From NCBI RefSeq assembly GCF_001565895.1, contig NZ_LSNE01000006.1, positions 1-64,000 on the forward strand: DNA of 64,000 bases, written 5' to 3'. Shown here one piece after another: positions 9,501-17,445 of this stretch. The translations under genes were made by a program, and so were the position numbers. Every line of letters starts with the position of its first letter. Position 1 is the stretch's first letter. Origin of the DNA: Paraglaciecola hydrolytica (GTDB lineage: Bacteria; Pseudomonadota; Gammaproteobacteria; Enterobacterales; Alteromonadaceae). The notes beneath the pieces were generated by a model. It saw only the letters and a program-made list of their open reading frames with translations. It was not told the DNA's origin and did not search any database.

Positions 9501-9825
9501 TGGCTGGCATGTCTACGTCATAACGACGTTGCACCAATAATACGGCTTGGCCGTCTTTTGCTAACAAATAATCGAGGCTGATGACCGCATCACCTATATA
9601 TGAGTTGTGCTCTAAGGGGCTGGCGTTTTCGTCACTGACCACAATAGTATCTGTCGAGTCGGTAGTGCTATTAATTTGCAATTTGTTATCGATTGCGCTG
9701 ACAGCGCCGGCGGTTTTCCAAGTAAGATTGTCTTTAAATTCGCTAAGTGGATTAGCGTTTGCCACTGGGCTAAAACACAAAATAGCTAATCCAATACCGC
9801 CATAAACTCGTTTAACTATGCTCAT
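6598..9825 (-). CDS. Secreted multidomain cytochrome c / glucose-sorbosone-dehydrogenase-like protein
   Basis: A 1,075-residue protein with signal peptide (cleavage near ANA, residue 24). Domains in order: a DUF1080-like beta-sandwich at about 25-195 (starting PLSEFKDNLTWKTAGAV); a cytochrome c domain at about 210-330 with haem motif CNVCH (226-230) and a likely axial Met in YMPIMPTF (301/304); a DUF6797-like region from about 370 (NSVNYSFDPRVLAISKIWQG); and a C-terminal beta-propeller region from about 600 (GYSVESYYSPRDNFGREQLFEALGLALAEDG, MRSPAGMGTAPDGQIWYSDN) resembling glucose/sorbosone dehydrogenases. Such fusions occur in marine polysaccharide degraders. A periplasmic redox role on a carbohydrate-derived substrate is inferred. 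The TonB receptor gene follows on the same strand. Confidence 0.75.
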   Translation of the reverse strand: MSIVKRVYGGIGLAILCFSPVANANPLSEFKDNLTWKTAGAVSAIDNKLQINSTTDSTDTIVVSDENASPLEHNSYIGDAVISLDYLLAKDGQAVLLVQRRYDVDMPANNNEWQHMDVKYRTSRYDEASNKTEAATIIEVKVNGDVVAKNIVFPEVGKHALTNWDNPMDGTAIKSIKGRIALRNVSVKRADFSAIKIPQESGGETNEAELIDFVALGKDSFESVGCNVCHSVDEANSQTTTGPNLFGLFALTPRDRTIVEGGENHHFTIKADRNYLHSSIRTPAAQLAIAENGSNVGQTYMPIMPTFSKQVLSDQQVDAIGAYLASLNTPWQQGPVVQLMPQTGQENYDPLKDDLQLLVDQRTRIQRGPLQGTSGRAIHVGLPNSVNYSFDPRVLAISKIWQGGYLDMAGEFQNRGGKGLKTGYQSMEINLGDMGVLMAPLNHAGEPLDFTFQSAKFGDKKRILAELNTLEDHAEKLAKVNAQFKGYDLDSSKPDAAPVFHYRVGDNQLSVKTDIDKTGKVSIRVSGDLSTAQTFKVNGELLKALKVSAGSYQNNLWQLAKGKVNATLSATMPLSANVWHAPKADFAFNAQDLKVKASTANMPAGYSVESYYSPRDNFGREQLFEALGLALAEDGTIVVATRTAGIWRLKDNKWTRFAEGTFDSLGVQIEDKQGLVLVVGQKAELTRISDTNGDGIADSYKTLFDQFSYHGNYHSYMHGPVRGADGAYYLNINLADGGDGGAYNAGGPYMGSAGGFAGWNFRVDAQGKAQAWGNGMRSPAGMGTAPDGQIWYSDNQGEYMGTSKIFILEKDGFYGHPSSLVDLPGMTPDSPEILWKNVLDTRVKPAILLPHNRVANSPGNPAWDTSEGKFGPFAGQMLMGDQTKSNVFRVATEVVNGQTQGSIMPFFDGLESGVMRPLFLADGSLLLGQTGRGWQAKGGYVAALQRVSWDGLTVAPGIKQIVVNDKGFEVQLTQALAESVTLADLKNALTLDSWVYQDSPSYGSDELGHQQEAAKSIQISDDRLSFSIELETLTHPVVHPQQTARVYHMVLQSESLFSVASPAKMTAYYSLYSFK

Positions 9826-10229
9826 TTGTTCATTCTCGAAAGTGATTGGCTTAGGCAGCTTTAAAATTAAATGCTGAGGTATTAAAAGCCTAAGTCTAAC
9901 ATATTGTTAACATGCAATTAGTGTATAAGTTATTTGTGATTTAAGTGTACGAAAAATTCGGCAAACACTAAGAAGAACTAGGCGTTATTGTATTTGGTTA
10001 AATTGTTTTATTAGTAAAACAATTTAGAAGGTTTACTTTGTTTGCAAGCAATACATACCTATTGAACCAAGCCAAGGAACGAATGAGTTGGACTAAAATT
10101 GTGATTTTTTCAGCATATTGCACCCTTATTCAACCGCTATGTAAATTGCCATTTTTCATGGTGCAATAGGCTTAGTATTTCAGGCGTTCATTAATAAAAA
10201 TGTAATGAAATTGTAAGCAGGCTAGGATG
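9826..10229. other. Intergenic region between two minus-strand genes
   Basis: About 400 bases, strongly AT-rich, without an open frame. It should hold the promoter of the 1,075-residue protein gene and the transcription end of the diguanylate cyclase gene. I looked for a cobalamin riboswitch or B12-box because a BtuB-like gene lies in the downstream unit, and did not find one. No clear terminator hairpin is visible. Confidence 0.45.
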
Positions 10230-11198
10230 TTAATACACACAATTACGACCATTGGATTTAGCTTTATACAACAATTCATCCGCCTGATTGATCAATTGTT
10301 GTAGCGTCATGCCAAGTGACCATTGCACAACACCAATACTCACTGTGCAACCCTTTGGAATATCGGTGACAACGAGATTTTTTTCTATCGCCATACGACA
10401 TCTTTCGGCCAAGGGTTTGGCTTCTTCATAGTTAGTATCTGGCAGAAGGATTAAAAACTCTTCACCACCCAATCGACCAATAAAATCGATATTCCGACTG
10501 GTCAGCCTAAATTGCTCTGCACAGGCAATTAACAACTTGTCACCTGCATGATGACCATAGGTATCGTTGATCTGTTTAAATTCATCTAGGTCTAACATCA
10601 ATATGGATAATGGAATGTTGTGTCGTTCAGCGCGAGTGATCTCAAGACTAAGGATGCGCATTATTTCACGGCGGTTTAGCAAGCCTGTTAGATCGTCGGT
10701 GTTAGCCATTTTTTCTAACTGAGCGGTGCGCTTAGCGACTTCTTGTTCTAGTGTTTGGTTGGCATTAGCTAGGCGCTGTTCGGCCTGTTGCAACTGTAAA
10801 ATTTTATCAGTTAATGCCTGCTTGCTGGGATGTGCAATGGCTTGGGGCAACAAGCGCCACAATAAAATCGCCGTAGCAATTGAGATAACACCGGTCAGGG
10901 TTTTTATCAGGCCATGGATGTAATAATAACCATGCCAGACATTGATTATGCCCAAGATGTGGGTTGCCCCACAAAAGAAAATAAAACCTGCAAATAGCAT
11001 AATCATCCAATCTAAATGCAAATCCGTTCGGGCTTTAACCAGTTTGAGTAGAGCAAGGGGGATTAATAAATAAGCGATTGAGGTAAGTGCATCGCCACCG
11101 ACATGTAAAAGCAGTAAATCTTCACGCCACAGCAGGCAATGTCCATGTGGCATAAAATCACCGTTTAAAAATTCCTTGAAAAAATCCATAGTTACCAT
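10230..11198 (-). CDS. Diguanylate cyclase with ethylene-receptor-like membrane sensor
   Basis: A 322-residue protein. The N terminus has three membrane segments (about 33-55, 64-85, 93-116) that align with the ETR1 ethylene-binding domain: D36, Y43, I73, C76 and H80 stand where ETR1 has D25, Y32, I62, C65 and H69, a constant offset of 11. C76/H80 (in FFCGATH) would bind Cu(I). A coiled linker at about 130-165 leads to a GGDEF domain with GGEEF at 244-248 and an inhibitory site RxxD at 235-238. It should make c-di-GMP from GTP in response to ethylene or another copper-bound ligand. ETR1 homology is read from motifs; ligand is inference. A second Met at residue 4 is an alternative start. Confidence 0.85.
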   Translation of the reverse strand: MVTMDFFKEFLNGDFMPHGHCLLWREDLLLLHVGGDALTSIAYLLIPLALLKLVKARTDLHLDWMIMLFAGFIFFCGATHILGIINVWHGYYYIHGLIKTLTGVISIATAILLWRLLPQAIAHPSKQALTDKILQLQQAEQRLANANQTLEQEVAKRTAQLEKMANTDDLTGLLNRREIMRILSLEITRAERHNIPLSILMLDLDEFKQINDTYGHHAGDKLLIACAEQFRLTSRNIDFIGRLGGEEFLILLPDTNYEEAKPLAERCRMAIEKNLVVTDIPKGCTVSIGVVQWSLGMTLQQLINQADELLYKAKSNGRNCVY

Positions 11199-11328
11199 TA
11201 ATCCGACGGCTAATAGTTAATTATCTTAGTCAGGTTTATGGATATTTGGTAAAGATTGAAAATTAATTTGAAAAACGCAGGTTAATATTGCTGATTTAGG
11301 ATGTTGACAAAAAACTAGCGATGAAAAG

Positions 11329-11370
11329 TGCTAGGTATATCGCCGTAAAATCCCTTCGATATACCTAGCA
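11329..11370. terminator. 14-bp perfect inverted repeat, probable terminator of can
   Basis: The arms TGCTAGGTATATCG (11329-11342) and CGATATACCTAGCA (11357-11370) are perfectly complementary around a 14-base loop. It lies 36 bases past the stop codon of the minus-strand carbonic anhydrase gene; on that strand the stem is followed by CTTTTC and later a TTTTTT run. A rho-independent terminator is likely but the T-tract is not adjacent, so an operator or mobile palindrome is possible. Confidence 0.5.
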
Positions 11371-11406
11371 TGGTATTACTTAATAGATAACATGAGCGTG
11401 ATGTTT

Positions 11407-12060
11407 TTACTTCTTAGCCGGTGTTTGGCTGTTTTGTTTGGCATAGGCTTGTTTCATGGGCACAAACGCTTGTTTTTGTTCGTCGTAACATTCCACTGCA
11501 CCCGTGCCTATGTTGTAGACCCAGCCATGTAGCTTAATGTTGCCCTCTTTTAATCCCGCAGCAACACTGGGATGAGAGCGCAAATGTTCTAGCTGTAATA
11601 GCACGTTTTCTCGAGTGACTTCTTCCATATGCTCATGGTTCAACTCACCACATTTCTGTCTGACTTTATCGACTGCTCCCCAGCAATAGCCTAACCATTG
11701 TTTAACATGTGGCATGCTATCAAGTGAGTCGGGATCAATTGCCCCCTTCATAGCACCACAATCAGTATGGCCGCATAACACTATATGACTGACACCAAGC
11801 GCCGCCACGGCAAATTCGATAGACGCCGTCATACCTCCTGTATGTTCAGTATGGGGTGGTATTACATTGCCTGCATTGCGACAAATAAACAGTTCGCCTG
11901 GTTCGGTTTGGGTGACTAAACAGGGATCAATACGTGAATCGGCACAGGTAATAAACAATACTTCTGGGTTTTGTTCGTTGGCGAGTTTTTTAAAAACCGC
12001 CCGTTTGTTAGGAAAGACTTCACGCTGAAATTTAGCAACCCCGGATATGACATGGTCCAT
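11407..12060 (-). CDS. can: Beta-class carbonic anhydrase
   Basis: A 217-residue cytoplasmic enzyme for reversible CO2 hydration to bicarbonate. The zinc ligands are visible: C39 in CADSR (with the D41-R43 dyad), H98 and C101 in CGHTDCGAM. The segment ELFICRNAGNVIPP is also typical. Length matches the E. coli Can enzyme (220). It is a single gene with its own likely terminator (inverted repeat at 11329-11370). It supplies bicarbonate for carboxylations and pH balance. Confidence 0.92.
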   Translation of the reverse strand: MDHVISGVAKFQREVFPNKRAVFKKLANEQNPEVLFITCADSRIDPCLVTQTEPGELFICRNAGNVIPPHTEHTGGMTASIEFAVAALGVSHIVLCGHTDCGAMKGAIDPDSLDSMPHVKQWLGYCWGAVDKVRQKCGELNHEHMEEVTRENVLLQLEHLRSHPSVAAGLKEGNIKLHGWVYNIGTGAVECYDEQKQAFVPMKQAYAKQNSQTPAKK

Positions 12061-12271
12061 CGTTTATTCTCATTTTAAAAAGTAATTATTGGCTTTATGT
12101 AAGCAGGCTTACAGTGATACCCGATAGCATTTTGTGCGTCAAGGTATAGTGGATGTTGGGGGCTTGAATGGGGATAAAATGTGCAATTTCAATTACCATT
12201 ATAAATAGCTTGTAATGGCTGGCACATTATTTTAAAACACACACTATGAGTTGTGATTACAGTGAGAAAAA

Positions 12272-12679
12272 ATGAATTTTAAACCGTTTTTAATTTTGGT
12301 TTTTGGCATGTTGATAGCGAGTCAATCTATTGCCGCCACAGCACTTGAAGGAACATGGCAGTTAATTTCAGGAGAATATATTGATGCTAACGGTGATACA
12401 CTCAGTTATGCCAGCGCGGATATGCAGTCCTTAAAAGTTTTGTCGACTAAGCACTTTAGTTTTACCTCGATGAAAGGTGAACAATTTTGGGCTGCGGGCA
12501 CAGGTACTTATGAGTTCAAAGACGGTCAGTATGTGGAGTCATTGTTGTTAAATTCGTTTGGTGAAAAAGTGGGCGCCACCTTTGCATTTCAAGCTCAATT
12601 GGATGGTGATAAGTGGTACAACTCCCGTTGGAAGGATGGCAAACGTGTTGAGTATGAAGTGTGGCAAAAGGTAAATTAA
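12272..12679 (+). CDS. Small secreted lipocalin-like protein
   Basis: A 135-residue protein with signal peptide (MNFKPFLILVFGMLIASQSIAA). The mature part starts with TALEGTWQLISGEYIDANGD and continues as alternating beta strands ending in KRVEYEVWQKVN. The GxW near the start and WKDG...YEVWQKV at the end resemble lipocalin-like small barrels often found in Alteromonadales and Bacteroidetes. The ligand is unknown. It stands alone, about 200 bases upstream of the exporter genes. Confidence 0.6.
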   Translation: MNFKPFLILVFGMLIASQSIAATALEGTWQLISGEYIDANGDTLSYASADMQSLKVLSTKHFSFTSMKGEQFWAAGTGTYEFKDGQYVESLLLNSFGEKVGATFAFQAQLDGDKWYNSRWKDGKRVEYEVWQKVN

Positions 12680-12769
12680 GTTTGCGACTTTCAATTCCAT
12701 AAATCTTAGTGCCTTGTAAAAACCACTGCAGTTACTTTTTAAACCTGCAAGCTTAACAATCTCAATTTT

Positions 12770-12798
12770 TTGACACAGTCTGAGCTGTTTTCTTTACA
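12770..12798 (+). promoter_or_regulatory. Putative sigma-70 promoter of the MacAB-like operon
   Basis: TTGACA at 12770-12775 and TTTACA at 12793-12798 are 17 bases apart. This is the best promoter-like pair upstream of the adaptor gene at 12882. It would give a leader of roughly 75 bases. Confidence 0.35.
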
Positions 12799-12881
12799 CA
12801 ACGCTGACAGTTTTTTTATCGTTTTCATGCTTTAATTCTGCATCACATTCTTAAACAGATCTCACAGATATTAAGCCACTT

Positions 12882-14378
12882 ATGAAAAATCTATCTTTTA
12901 GCAAAATCATTCTTGTATTACTGGTGATTGCCCTGGGGACTTGGTGGTTATTTAAACCAGCGGCCAACACTGAACAAATAAAGTATCACACCCAAGGGGT
13001 ATCGCTGGGCAAAATTGAAAGTATGGTGAATTCGTCCGGCTCTATATCCCCCGTGCTCACTGTGGATGTGGGCTCTGAACTATCCGGCTTAATTTCTCAA
13101 TTGAATGTGGATTTTAATGACGTTGTCACCAGTGGTCAGGTGATCGCCCGTATTGATGATCGTACTGTCCAGTCAAAATTACGCCAGAGTGAAGCCGATT
13201 TAGCCTCATCTAAGGCTTCATTGTCCCAGTTACAAGCGGCGTTAATTAAAGCGCAAGCCGAAGAATCCCTCGCTCAACGTGAATTTAAACGTACCCGTGA
13301 GTTGCGTAGCAAAAACTTACTCAGCGAATCCGAGTTGGATATCAGTGAAACTAAATATGAATTAAGCAAAATAGCCATTGATACCGCCAAGGCTGCGATT
13401 TTGGTAGGTGAGTCACGAGTATTGCAGTCCCAATCTAGCCTAGAACAGGCCAAATTAGACGTGGATCGCACTTTTATTCGCTCACCGGTCGATGGCGTGG
13501 TTATCGATCGCCAGGTAGATAAAGGCCAGGCGGTGTCGGCCAGTTTGTCGGCACCCACATTGTTTTCTATCGCCCAAGACTTAGTCAAAATGCAGATTGA
13601 AGCCGCCGTGGATGAGGCTGATATTGGTCGGATTAAACAAGGTCAGGATGTTAGGTTTACCGTTGATGCTTTTCCTGAGCGCAAGTTTAGTGGTGTGGTA
13701 TCCCAAGTCAGAAAATCCGCCACGGTGACCAGTAATGTGGTGACCTATAAAGTGATTATCAGTTTAGAAAACCGTGACTTAATCCTGCTGCCAGGAATGA
13801 CAGCCAATATTGATATTATTCTTGGTCAGCGTGACAAGGTATTAAGGGTGGCAAATTCAGCCTTACGATTTAGCTTGGATAATCAAACCACAGGCTCTGC
13901 GAGTCAGGGTAATGATGGCTCAGAACGAGCTAAACAAATGGCTGAGCAGTTAGGCTTAAATGACAAACAACAAAGCCAAATGGCCGATGCCATGAACAAC
14001 ATGCGTAAAGCGATGCAGGAGATGCGTAATGCTGGGCCAAGTATGGCAGGTGGTCCACCTCAGGGCGGTTCTTCATCAGGAGGCGATGCAATGAAAAAAT
14101 TACGTAGTCAGATGGAAATTGAACTGTCGTCGTTTTTAAGCCCAGAGCAAATGGAAAAGTATAAAGGCCTTAATCAACAACAACGACGTAAACCCCAGGC
14201 CAGCGAAGGCGACGAAGTGCAATATCAGCGTGGCAGCGTGTGGGTATTACGTGATGGTGAGCCGCAAAAACTCAATATTCGGACGGGCATTAGTGATCTG
14301 GAATATACCGAGATTGTCACCCCCGATCTTAAAGATGGCGACCAAGTCATTGTGCGTGCACAAAAGGTCGGTGGCTAG
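12882..14378 (+). CDS. MacA-like periplasmic adaptor (membrane fusion protein)
   Basis: A 498-residue protein, membrane-anchored at residues 7-24, with the adaptor layout: lipoyl half-motif at about 55-95, a long coiled-coil hairpin at about 96-195, second lipoyl half (FIRSPVDGVVIDRQVDKGQ) at 198-216, then beta-barrel. It links an inner-membrane MacB-like transporter to a TolC-type channel. Odd feature: residues about 336-447 form a Met/Gln-rich helical insert (KQMAEQLGLNDKQQSQMADA, then LSSFLSPEQMEKYKGL) inside the membrane-proximal region. The phrase around FLSPEQMEKY recalls Spy/CpxP-type LTxxQ helices. Its stop overlaps the start of the ATPase gene by one base, so the two are cotranscribed. 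Confidence 0.85.
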   Translation: MKNLSFSKIILVLLVIALGTWWLFKPAANTEQIKYHTQGVSLGKIESMVNSSGSISPVLTVDVGSELSGLISQLNVDFNDVVTSGQVIARIDDRTVQSKLRQSEADLASSKASLSQLQAALIKAQAEESLAQREFKRTRELRSKNLLSESELDISETKYELSKIAIDTAKAAILVGESRVLQSQSSLEQAKLDVDRTFIRSPVDGVVIDRQVDKGQAVSASLSAPTLFSIAQDLVKMQIEAAVDEADIGRIKQGQDVRFTVDAFPERKFSGVVSQVRKSATVTSNVVTYKVIISLENRDLILLPGMTANIDIILGQRDKVLRVANSALRFSLDNQTTGSASQGNDGSERAKQMAEQLGLNDKQQSQMADAMNNMRKAMQEMRNAGPSMAGGPPQGGSSSGGDAMKKLRSQMEIELSSFLSPEQMEKYKGLNQQQRRKPQASEGDEVQYQRGSVWVLRDGEPQKLNIRTGISDLEYTEIVTPDLKDGDQVIVRAQKVGG

Positions 14379-15097
14379 TGTCGCAGGCATTAATCAAAGT
14401 CCGCCAGGCTAAAAAAGTCTATCAAATGGGCGAAGAACAGGTTTGGGCGCTCAAGGGCGTGGATCTTGACATTCAACAAGGTGAATTTGTCGCCATTATG
14501 GGCTCCTCTGGTTCAGGTAAATCTACCATGATGAACCTACTCGGCTGTTTGGATATCGCCAGCGAAGGTAGTATTTCCTTGGATGGCGTTGAGCTATCTA
14601 AGCTCAGTAAAAATGAGCTGGCGACTATTCGCAATCAACGTATTGGTTTTGTTTTCCAGCAGTTTAATTTGTTACCGCGTACCACGGCTTTGGACAATGT
14701 CACTTTGCCACTACTTTACAGCCAAGTGCCAGAGTCAGAATGGCCCGCCAGAGCGTCTTCCTGTTTGCAAAAAGTGGGTTTGGGCAGCCGTATGGATCAC
14801 CATCCTTCGCAGTTGTCTGGTGGTCAGCAACAAAGGGTGGCCATTGCCCGTGCTTTGGTTAACGAGCCGGTGATGATCTTAGCCGATGAACCCACTGGTG
14901 CCTTAGATACCCAAACGGGCCTTGAAGTTATGACCTTGTTTCAAGAGCTAAACCAGCAAGGTAAAACCATTATTTTGGTTACCCATGAACCGGATATTGC
15001 GCAGTTTGCCAGCCGTAAGTTGATTTTTCGTGATGGTGAATTGGTGGCAGATGAAGTGAACCCTTCGCCCAAATTAGCGAGTCAGATGCAACTATGA
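14378..15097 (+). CDS. ABC transporter ATP-binding protein, MacB/LolD type
   Basis: A 239-residue ATPase with Walker A GSSGSGKST (42-50), Q-loop VFQQFNLLPR, signature LSGGQQQRVAIARAL, Walker B MILADEPTGALD and the switch His in LVTHEP. The GTG start at 14378 overlaps the preceding TAG, and the 3' end overlaps the permease gene by 4 bases (ATGA). It powers the exporter formed with the flanking adaptor and permease. In classical MacB the ATPase and permease are one polypeptide; here they are separate, as in many MacB-like lipoprotein or peptide exporters. The substrate is unknown. Confidence 0.9.
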   Translation: MSQALIKVRQAKKVYQMGEEQVWALKGVDLDIQQGEFVAIMGSSGSGKSTMMNLLGCLDIASEGSISLDGVELSKLSKNELATIRNQRIGFVFQQFNLLPRTTALDNVTLPLLYSQVPESEWPARASSCLQKVGLGSRMDHHPSQLSGGQQQRVAIARALVNEPVMILADEPTGALDTQTGLEVMTLFQELNQQGKTIILVTHEPDIAQFASRKLIFRDGELVADEVNPSPKLASQMQL

Positions 15098-16323
15098 AAA
15101 TATTTATTCTGCTTAGAACCGCGATCACAGCTCTGAGAGTCAACTTATTACGCAGCTTTTTAACCATGCTTGGCATTATTATTGGCGTGTCAGCAGTGAT
15201 CATCATGGTGGCCATGGGCGCCGGCGCTCAGCAACAAGTGGATGAACAAATTAAGTCCTTGGGTGGCAACGTCTTTTTTGTCACGGGCTCATTTCGTTCC
15301 AGTGGTGGGGCTCGTGCCTCGTCGGTGGTAAAAATTAACGAAGATGACGCCAACTTAATTGAAAAACAAGTAAGTGGTGTTGAAGCCGCAGCGCCTTATT
15401 TATCGGCCAATGGCCAAGTGGTCTATGGCAACCTTAATTGGTCAACCGAAATCGTAGGTATCGATAATCGTTATTTTGTGGTGCGTGATTGGGACATCAA
15501 TAGTGGCCGTGAGTTTAGCACTCAAGAAATCAATAGTGGTGCCAAAGTCGCTATTATTGGCGAGCGTATTAAAACAGAATTGTTTGGTGCCAGTGAGCCA
15601 ATTGGTCAAACCGTGAGGGTTAAAAACTTCAATGTCACTGTGGTGGGTGTATTAAGTGAAAAAGGTCAGGATGCCCGCGGTGAAGATCAAGACGACGTGA
15701 TTTTGATGCCGATTAAAACCGTACGTAATAAAATCACCGGCATAGATTCAACGAATCCCAAATCGGTGCGATTTATTCAGGTCAGCGCCTATGATGGCGA
15801 AGATATGGATTATATCGAAGAAGAAATGACCTTGTTGTTACGTCAACGCATGCGCATACCGGTTGGCAGTGATGATTTGTTCCGCATTCGTAATGTCTCT
15901 GAAATGATCGCCACCCGCGCCGAGACCATGCAGGTATTTAATACTTTATTAGCGTGGGTTGCTTCAGTAAGTTTAGTGGTGGGCGGCATCGGCATTATGA
16001 ACATTATGTTGGTCTCGGTAACCGAACGTACCCGTGAGATAGGTTTGCGCATGGCGGTGGGCGCTAAACCTGCTGACATCCTGCGCCAGTTTTTAATCGA
16101 ATCCATCGTACTTTGTGGTTTGGGTGGGGCTATAGGCGTATTAATCGCATACGGCTTTGTCTACTTAGGTAACAACTACGGCATAGGCGCAGGCGGTGTA
16201 ATCAATACTGATGTGGTACTACTGAGCATTGGTTTCTCGGCCCTGATCGGCATATTTTTTGGATATTACCCCGCACTAAAGGCCTCACGTTTAGAGCCGA
16301 TTGATGCACTGAGGTACGAGTAA
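15094..16323 (+). CDS. ABC transporter permease, MacB type
   Basis: A 409-residue permease: one N-terminal membrane segment at about 20-42 (LLRSFLTMLGIIIGVSAVII), a large periplasmic MacB_PCD domain (about 45-270), then three C-terminal membrane segments in the FtsX domain (about 283-400) with the typical VGGIGIMNIMLVSVTERTRE and the C-terminal YPALKASRLEPIDALRYE. This is a mechanotransmission-type exporter that drives substrate through the adaptor and an outer membrane channel. No TolC-like gene is present in the window, so the channel must be encoded elsewhere. Confidence 0.9.
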   Translation: MKIFILLRTAITALRVNLLRSFLTMLGIIIGVSAVIIMVAMGAGAQQQVDEQIKSLGGNVFFVTGSFRSSGGARASSVVKINEDDANLIEKQVSGVEAAAPYLSANGQVVYGNLNWSTEIVGIDNRYFVVRDWDINSGREFSTQEINSGAKVAIIGERIKTELFGASEPIGQTVRVKNFNVTVVGVLSEKGQDARGEDQDDVILMPIKTVRNKITGIDSTNPKSVRFIQVSAYDGEDMDYIEEEMTLLLRQRMRIPVGSDDLFRIRNVSEMIATRAETMQVFNTLLAWVASVSLVVGGIGIMNIMLVSVTERTREIGLRMAVGAKPADILRQFLIESIVLCGLGGAIGVLIAYGFVYLGNNYGIGAGGVINTDVVLLSIGFSALIGIFFGYYPALKASRLEPIDALRYE

Positions 16324-16354
16324 ACTCATAAGCAGTAAAAAGAAAAAAGCATTT

Positions 16355-16412
16355 TCACTACAGAGATGTAAATCCCCCTCGGGCGAGGGAGTTCATACAT
16401 CTCTTTGGTTAA
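16355..16412. repeat. Palindromic intergenic element, copy 2
   Basis: Related to 4551-4610: arms ACTACAGAGATGTA and TACATCTCTTTGGT around CCCCCTC-GGGC-GAGGGAG. The arms have diverged from the first copy (CTCTTTGGTT instead of CTCTGTGGTT). It lies about 30 bases after the permease stop codon and could serve as its transcription end. Confidence 0.65.
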
Positions 16413-16563
16413 TCACTTGTATCTTGGCTTTGCTAGTTTCATCCTCTCAAAACATCACAACAGTGATGCCAAAAAAAGACATGTTTGTTTTGCGAAAACT
16501 CGGTAAACAGCAGCATAATGTGGACAAATTTCGCTCGTGTAGTTTGATCTCATAGGAGATGCT

Positions 16564-17445
16564 GTGCCACGTATTGTGTTTGGTTTATTTGCCCCGTTTA
16601 TTATCACTGTGGTGGTATGGTTTATTGGCAGCCCACCGGCTTTATCGCTTTTGTGGGATACCGCGGATGCCGTTGTTGTTGGTCATGAGACTTATGAGGC
16701 TGAAACCGGCTATGGTCTTTTTCCGTTTAATGTGCCGCTGGTGAAAGTGGCAAGCTCTGGTCAAACCCTGCGCATGAATCTGCCAGATGTGCCCACCATG
16801 GATGAACTAAAAATCGCTTGGCCGCTGGGCAAGCTAGTCAGCGTCAAACTCAATCCCCTCAGTACAGCCGCCTTTGCCGTTGACGACCCACGCCGCAGCT
16901 ACATTGCGCCAATAACTGTGTTAGTTATCGCATTCGTCGTAATGGGGCTCACTCTCGCATCTTATTTTATTGCATTAGATACCATATCCTTGGCCTGTGG
17001 GGCATTTGGTTTAATTTTTATAAGCCTTCCTTTGGTCGTTATGGGAGTTCGTTGGCAAATTGGTAATCCGCCTCCTACTGCCCACTTTTTTTGGCCTACT
17101 GAGATGGCCCAAATTGTGAGCCAAGAAATCATATCCAAACGCATCGGAAACGGCACAATCCGCCATACCCCTATTATTAAAGTCAAACGAGAGCATTTCA
17201 TCGAACAATTCGAAGTGGCAGGATATCTGGGCGGTTTTAGAAATGACGCTGAGCAGGTCTTAGCCCGTGGCGGTGTGGGAACAATAATGGAAGTTAATAT
17301 ATCGCCGGCAGGCATACCGTTTGAAGCACGTTGGAATATTCAACAAATTCTCACTGTCATTTTTACCCTACTGCTCCCCATTTTTTTAATCATCGGCTTG
17401 TTATGCTTGCGTATAGCATGGCCTAGTAAGAGACAAAGATCATGA
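16564..17445 (+). CDS. Tandem-duplicated membrane protein, DUF3592-like (paralogue A)
   Basis: A 293-residue protein with four membrane segments, two per repeat. Each half has a TM, then a G-x-P-P motif with a following Trp (GSPPALSLLWD at about 22-32; GNPPPTAHFFWP at about 168-179), then a soluble beta-rich part, then another TM. The soluble part ends with WPLGKLVSVKLNP, reminiscent of DUF3592 (small beta domain between two TMs). GTG start, chosen because AGGAG lies a few bases upstream. It overlaps the next gene by 4 bases (ATGA). Function unknown. The paralogue next door and the secreted protein downstream make a cluster with no recognised enzyme. Confidence 0.65.
   Translation: MPRIVFGLFAPFIITVVVWFIGSPPALSLLWDTADAVVVGHETYEAETGYGLFPFNVPLVKVASSGQTLRMNLPDVPTMDELKIAWPLGKLVSVKLNPLSTAAFAVDDPRRSYIAPITVLVIAFVVMGLTLASYFIALDTISLACGAFGLIFISLPLVVMGVRWQIGNPPPTAHFFWPTEMAQIVSQEIISKRIGNGTIRHTPIIKVKREHFIEQFEVAGYLGGFRNDAEQVLARGGVGTIMEVNISPAGIPFEARWNIQQILTVIFTLLLPIFLIIGLLCLRIAWPSKRQRS

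Noticed and set aside
9826-10229. Cobalamin riboswitch upstream of the BtuB-like transcription unit
   Set aside because: No B12-box or adenosylcobalamin riboswitch core could be found on the minus strand.
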